The notes beneath the pieces are model-generated. The model worked only from the letters and a program-made list of their open reading frames with translations. It searched no databases and was not told where the DNA came from. Shown in pieces: positions 57,901-64,000 of a stretch of 64,000 bases of DNA. The translations under genes were made by a program, and so were the position numbers. The stretch is from Melanocharis versteri. Taxonomy: Eukaryota > Chordata > Aves > Passeriformes > Melanocharitidae. The stretch's first letter is position 1; each line of letters opens with the position of its first letter. The DNA lies in assembly GCA_013397845.1 (NCBI GenBank), contig VZTG01000482.1, positions 2,184,537 to 2,248,536 on the forward strand, in the 5' to 3' direction.

Positions 57901-60900
57901 TAAACATAATGTATGTTATCAATTGAAAGACATCCACTGAAAATTAATTATGATTCCAAAATCCGTCGGTATTTTTGTATTCCATACATGTACTTGAATT
58001 AAAATTTTGACAACACTCTCATCTTTTAGTTTGAAACTGTTCTTGTCCTATCTGCCCACAAAAATAGTCCTTTTCCCTCTCGTTTAAGAACCCCCATTTA
58101 GTACTTTTTGTTACTACAGTAAGTTAACAGACAGTGAGGTAGTGAGAATCACCTGACACGTCAAACAACACAAGTTAGTTGCAGAATTTGGGAAGAGTCA
58201 TGGAAATTTAATACTATTTACTAGAAACATGCATGCAGTGCCAGAGACTTCTCTAAATCTTCCACAGTTATTTTTGCTTTATATAACTCTGATGGTCAAC
58301 CCACAAGTCAACAAGATTTGTAATAATGACTGCAGGCTGTTTCACCCATCTTCACTTGCTTGATCATGCCATCAAAAACCCCATTTTTTTCTTCATAATA
58401 TTTAATTTCATGCTTTCAAAACCAGAATCTGACTCCAAAAAAGTTATAAAATCAGAGCCAGTTTCAGATGTGAGAGCACTAATATGCAAATGTGGAATTT
58501 GAGAAAGCTAAGCAATCTGATCCATACCAACATTTTTGGATGATAACCGTTACTTTTGGATGCTGACCAGGACCCTCCACAGCAGCACTAGCCCTTTCTG
58601 AGAAGACACTTTCTGAGAAGTGTTAGGGGGTTGCAAGGCCTTTGCCCTGAATTTGCCCCTTCATTTTCATCATTCTGGCCCTGCTGTGCAATAACCAGCT
58701 CCACAAGGCAAACACAGAACTTCTGCAACAGCACCAAACTCCAAGACAAACACAAATCTATTTTATACAAGGAGAATAGCATCATTTTAATTAACTTAAG
58801 AAATTTACTTGAATAGAAGGCTGCTAGATAGAGGTTTTTAAGTTTATTTTAATCTTATTACAAACAGCATGGTTATAAATTTGGAAGTCAAGAGCAGTTT
58901 ATGGTTAAAATGACAGAACTTTCATTACATCCTAAGGGGCAGCTGTCACTTAGCCATAAACACTGCTGACCCCTGCCTGGGGCACAAGACAGCACAGAGA
59001 GGAAAACCTGCGTTTCTGTCCAAACAGCCAAGCTCCCTTATGTACCAGGTACCAGCAGCAATTCAGTATATTCACACTGGGCTCCCTTCAGGCCTGGTAT
59101 TTTATAAGCAATGTGGCTTCCTTACTGCAATCCATGACTAAACTTCTAAGATACATGTCTACTGTGGTAAATTGACATAAAAGGAACACCATCTAATATG
59201 GCATTCATTTCTTTCAGAGCTGTACTAATTTTAAAGAAACTTATACCATCAAAATAAAATTAAGAGTGTGCTTATGTCTAAAATTGTCCTTGCTTGCCCA
59301 CATTGAGAACTACTTGCACAAGATAAGAAAGATCTGTTTCGCTTTAGACAAAGATTGGCATGATAGCATTATAAGATCTGATGGCCTCTCCCTAACTACT
59401 ACTACTGCTGAAGGAAATAGTTCATTAACAGTAATCACTAACATTTACATTGGGCGAGGGGGAGTCAAACCACTTGAAAGGCATTGGCAAAACAGGATTA
59501 GCCATGGTAGAAAGCTTAGGGATTCAAGTGTCTGGGATTAGGAGTTTTGTTGTTGCTGTTTTTAATTGTTATTTTATTTTGGTGAGGTGTAAGTGAAAGG
59601 AAGAAAGAGAGGAGTTACAGTAGGGGAAAATCTATCACTTGCCAGGAAACATTAAAAAATTCTCTGAATTCTGTCAATACAAAAAATAATTTCTCTAAAT
59701 TCTGTCAACTAGATTAATAAAGACTCAGGCTGAGACACCAATCACCTAACCTTTAATCCATCATCTTTCTGTAGGCTTTCCATTTTGGAAAAGCATTATA
59801 AACAAACTATGCCTTGTTCAGTTTAATCTGCTAATGCCCTTTTGTAAATATTTTCTATCATCCTAAGTATTTCCAAGTATCAGACAGATCTACAGGACAG
59901 ACTGGTTTAGGCATCTAGACATACCAACAGACAGACACAATAGACAAGTGGCCGCTGTGTATGCAAAGGAATGGGGTTGTTTTCCAGTTCTGCACTGCAA
60001 GGAGCACTGAGGACAGTGGGGCCATGTGACTGGGCCATGTCACTGAAGTTGTTGGGAATAACTTCAAAAATCTCTTGGAATTCATCTTTTTTCAGAATTT
60101 TATGAGCAAAACATTACTCTCACTGTATCTCCACGTGGAGATCTGCCTCAGCATACAAGCTACCCTACAATACACCCAACAAAGCTAAATTATGAGATAT
60201 TGTACAGTCATATTTGATAGTCACTTTTACTGTTTGACAGCTCATTTCTTTAAAGCTCATCTCTTCAGTTAGAAGACTTAAAACCTTTTAATTACAAATT
60301 AAACATGATGACATGGTCATGTAATCAGCTGTTTTCACCAGCTGGGGCTTTAAAAAAAAATCAAATATAATGACAGCAGGCAACATTGACCTAGACTCAT
60401 GCTGACAGTGAATAGTGCGTGCCTAAAGAAGTGGTATATTAATATAATTGTCTTTCTGGCTTAAGCAGAACAGAATTAAGCAAAATGAAACTGTTAATTC
60501 AGATGCCAGGATTATGCTCTTAAGAATTGATGGCTACTGATATCTACTGGCAGTGCAGAAGTTCTGTGACAAAAATATTTGATCGTTTCTTTAATAAAGA
60601 AAATATGAAGTGGCCTATCTACATTTGGATTTATTTCAGAGAGACACACTAGCGAGCCTTTTCCTCCTCACAGCAGGGGATCAAACCCTATTCGTTCACA
60701 TGTTCCAGCTTGGAGGAGACAGCCTTGATCTGGTATTGAACAACTCATGCTCCTCAGAGCTCCATTTTTGTACCCACTCTTCAGTCCTGAGCAGACCTGC
60801 TCCAAAGCAATCCCATTGATCTGGAACTCTGCAAAAACACATGGCCATAGCTTTGCTCAGTTAGCCTCTCCTGTCAGAGGCCCAAGCCTGCCAACTGTGT

Positions 60901-63900
60901 GAATCACAGCTGCCTGGGCAGCAGCGTGAACTTAAAAATCATACAGAAAACCAGGAGTTGGCTTACAGCCTCCTGCCAATCTCAGAGCGAGGGAGTACAG
61001 CTGGATATCAACGCAACCTGCACAAGAGGCCAGCACTTTGCACATCCAACAAACTCCACCCAAACTGGCTAAGGGATTAGAATATCTACTTGCAAATTCA
61101 TGTGTTTTAGTAGAAAATATTCAAATAATAATTTTTGAAAGCTTAACAGCAACAGTTAGAGGGAAGGTACGAACTCAGCTTATCCTCTCCGCACTATGGA
61201 CATCCCAGCCCTAATGGCACTGCACTTTTGAGTGTGGGGGCAGTGGGATACCCCTCCCTGCCAGGTGAATGCACCTGTGACAGCTAAAGCTGTGTCACAG
61301 CCTGTGTGAGTGGATGGACAGTCTGTGTGTCTGTGCTCTGTGCTGGCTGCGAGGAGGCAGAAAAGCGCAGAGCTGAGCCTGTCTCATACGCCCGTCCTCC
61401 CCGAAAAACTCACTCCCTTGCTTCAGTGTTGTGCCAACAGAGATAAAAGCTTTGTAACCAGCTGCAGTGGCAGACAAAGGAAGCTCAAATCTGCCTTAAA
61501 AATACTGAATAGTTATAGCCGCAAATACAGCAGCTTTTCATGTTCACATATCATCCTTAATTGAAGGATGGCAATTCCTGCAGCAGCACCAAGCAGGAAT
61601 AATGCTGATATAAACAACAGTGATAGCAATCTGAAGGTCTCCAAACATCTGCATTAGGATAAAGAAAATATTTTAGATTGAAGGATGCCTCACCAAAACA
61701 ATTAAATACGGCTCATTACTACTTCAACGTGTAATCTCTTTCCTACCTAGAAAAACCCGGCAACTTACCTAGCAAAACCTAGAAATCTACTTTCATTTCT
61801 TGTTCCCTTGTTTTTCTCTGTGATTGAACACAATACAAGGGCCACAAAATCCCCTTCAATTCTTTATTTAAATAACAGCATTTATGAACTGTATGCGAAA
61901 CCTTGGAGAAAAGAAGGATTCAAAAAGACAATCCATCTACCTCTAGAAGCTGCTCTCAGTGGTAGGGAAAGGCTGACTTCTACATCGTGGGCTGACAGAA
62001 ACTGACTTCCAGAACTTAAAAAAAAAATGCTCAGTAATTTGAAAGAGGAAACAATTGCTTTCTAATTCTGTCTGTGCTCACTAACACAGTGTATGACCTT
62101 AAGCAAGTCATTCCCTTTGTGACTCAGTTTACTCATCTGTGACTCACAGATTAGATGCAGAAGCCCCTGATGTGGGTATTTAAAGGCTTAATTCATGATT
62201 GAAAAGCACTCTCAAATCCCAGAATAAGAGATATTAAATATAAGACGCTGCAGATAATGTATTCTGGCCCTTCTTTTGAAATATTTGGATTGAAAGAAAT
62301 AAATAGAGCATCTCTACAGGAAGTTCTTGTTGCACTTGCAGAAAACTCACCTTACCAGTAAAGTTCAGACACTATCTGTGCCTCAGAAACATATGTTTAA
62401 AGCACCCCCTGCAACTTTCCAGCATCAAGTGAGAGTAAGTAATCTCAAACATTTCAAATACTCAAACTCAGCAGAGTTTCTCAAATTAGGTGTTGTATGT
62501 ATGTATACTCTCTATACAATATGCATGCTAAAAACATGTATATTGTATATGCATGATATAATAAGTAGCAATGATCAATTATCATGAGCAGCTTCATTAA
62601 ACCTTTCTAAGCAGAGTTGTCACAACTGCAGACCACGTTGTCTTGCCGTGCCACATGCACTTGTAGGCTTTTATTTACTATGATGAACTTCTCATGAAAA
62701 AGAGATTCTGTGACTAATTTAAGCCTTCAGTTCACACTGCAAGCTGTCTTCTACGTATCCTTAAGCTGGAAAAGAGCTGGCAACCTCTATCCAAAGGGCT
62801 GAGTGAGCATTGAAAAGAACTAAAAAGAGGACTAGCTAATCGTGTTTCATAGCATCAAAAGTTGCCATTGTAGTATGAGGCAGCTTTGAAACTATTTAAA
62901 AAAGGAATATGGGAAGAGTAAGTTTTCATTTCAAACTTGGTATTTTTCCGTAAAAAACCATTATGTCAAAGTGCAATGTCTCTCAGAAAAGAAACCGTCC
63001 CAGTTCATCTGTGGTCGAATCAGACCAACATGGGAAACTATCATCTATAGTTTTCAGAGAACATCTGAAAGGGATGAAAGGGAGCATCTCCCTACTCTCT
63101 CAGGACTGAGAGAAGAACATTAGAGCTTGTCTAGAGGAGGTCCCCTGCCTCCCAAGGCTCGTTTGACACCAGAGACCTCAAGGAGAGAAAACCCAAGACA
63201 GAGTAAAGTAACAGTCCAAAGCAGCAGACTAAAGTCTGCAAATACTTCGCCAAATCCAAGTATGTGAAGAACTTCCCCTAGAATTAATGTTTACACCCTA
63301 CTCTATGTAATCAAACAAATTTCCCCTCCTCTTGGTTAATCTCAATCATAAACCAAGCTGCAGAAGTCTCTACTTCCTTATTAACATTTAATAACATCAG
63401 AATCACAAAGTTTTGAGGTATAAATTTGGAACAACTCGAGAGCTGCAAGACAGTTCAATCCTGTCATCATTCAGATAGAGGAAGATCCCACCTGTGTGAC
63501 ACGGACAGCTAGAGAATAACTCTTCAGGCATCTGCTCTGCTGTTAACTGCTAGCAACAAGATACTGATTATAAAGAATAAAGTCTCTGCTACAGGAATTC
63601 TTTGCTTTTCAAACATTGGCTTGACCATATTCAAGACTCATGCAGACAGAACCCTAAGAAATCTGATCTGACCTATAGCTGTCTCTGCTTTGAGCAGGAG
63701 ATTGGAATAGATGAATTAGCAAGGTCCTTTCAAAAACGAACTATCCGATGTGGTTTTTTTCATTCTTTTCATAACTACGTGCTTTTATTTGTCAGTGCCA
63801 GTGAATGTCATGTACCTTCTCAACCTGAGAAGCTGAAACGTGCAGCCATTTTGCAATACTGAACCACTTTTAATTGATCAGTGGAACCTGTACCTTTTAC

Positions 63901-64000
63901 TGAAACGAGCTAAGACCACAATGACTTTGGAAAGGAAGCACAAAGGTGATCCCTGTATTCTACATGCAAGGTGATCTATAGGAAGGAGGCAGTGACCCCA
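54981..64000. other. GPRIN2 upstream intron/flank, no coding exon seen
   Basis: Nine kilobases of AT-rich DNA upstream of the GPRIN2 coding exon. Since that exon starts at a splice acceptor, a non-coding first exon and promoter must lie here or further right. No CpG island marks it within the window. The longest frame is 161 codons on the minus strand at 55599-56084, without recognisable domains. Small local duplications occur near 58590-58620 and 59658-59709, and an AT-rich inverted repeat at 62513-62549. Confidence 0.5.
62513..62549. repeat. AT-rich imperfect inverted repeat
   Basis: Fifteen-base arms (TATACAATATGCATG and CATGTATATTGTATA) with one mismatch and a 7-base loop. They sit in alternating TA/TG sequence, so a simple-sequence origin is likely. 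Confidence 0.6.

Overview
This is vertebrate nuclear DNA, most likely from a songbird (Passeriformes). Protein matches to PARG, TIMM23, NCOA4 and GPRIN2 are strong and vertebrate-type. The intergenic DNA carries a chicken-repeat-1 (CR1) LINE fragment and a tRNA-Ile-derived SINE with a CR1-like tail. That SINE resembles TguSINE1, a family I know from passerines. Repeat density is otherwise low, as is usual in birds. Exon limits were read by eye from reading frame, splice sites and remembered human proteins; no alignment or transcript was available.

Layout. From 1 to about 10 kb is the 5' part of PARG on the minus strand: five coding exons between 321 and 6969 (probably exons 2-6). The catalytic exons lie beyond the left edge. 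At 9.6-10.5 kb a CpG island holds a 352-base assembly gap (9988-10339). This is the head-to-head PARG/TIMM23 start region, and the gap appears to have removed the first coding exon of both genes. From 10.6 to 27.8 kb is TIMM23 on the plus strand: six coding exons, the stop at 27122-27124, and an 8-kb last intron. From 31.2 to 40.9 kb is NCOA4 on the minus strand, converging on TIMM23. Its nine coding exons give about 601 residues, and it has a CpG-island promoter at 40.3-40.9 kb. From 41 to 50 kb no gene was recognised. This stretch holds a CR1 fragment, two further CpG-rich islands (43.1-43.6 and 45.4-45.9 kb), a 12-base tandem repeat and the SINE. From 50.3 to 55 kb is GPRIN2 on the minus strand, with its whole 596-residue reading frame in one exon (53171-54961) and a probable long 3' UTR. 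From 55 to 64 kb I see only GPRIN2 upstream or intron DNA.

The four genes are not one pathway. PARG removes poly(ADP-ribose). TIMM23 is the core of the inner-membrane presequence translocase. NCOA4 is the ferritin autophagy receptor. GPRIN2 is a G-protein-linked neurite-outgrowth protein. The PARG-TIMM23 divergence and the TIMM23-NCOA4 neighbourhood are conserved vertebrate synteny as I recall it.

The points most worth a second look are: a stop-free 111-base NCOA4 intron that keeps frame if retained; a changed LxxLL motif at that same junction; loss of one of two known caspase sites and a changed mitochondrial-targeting segment in PARG; the two orphan CpG islands; and a related 12-base repeat in two of the islands. 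I found no convincing evidence of a wholly new biological system.
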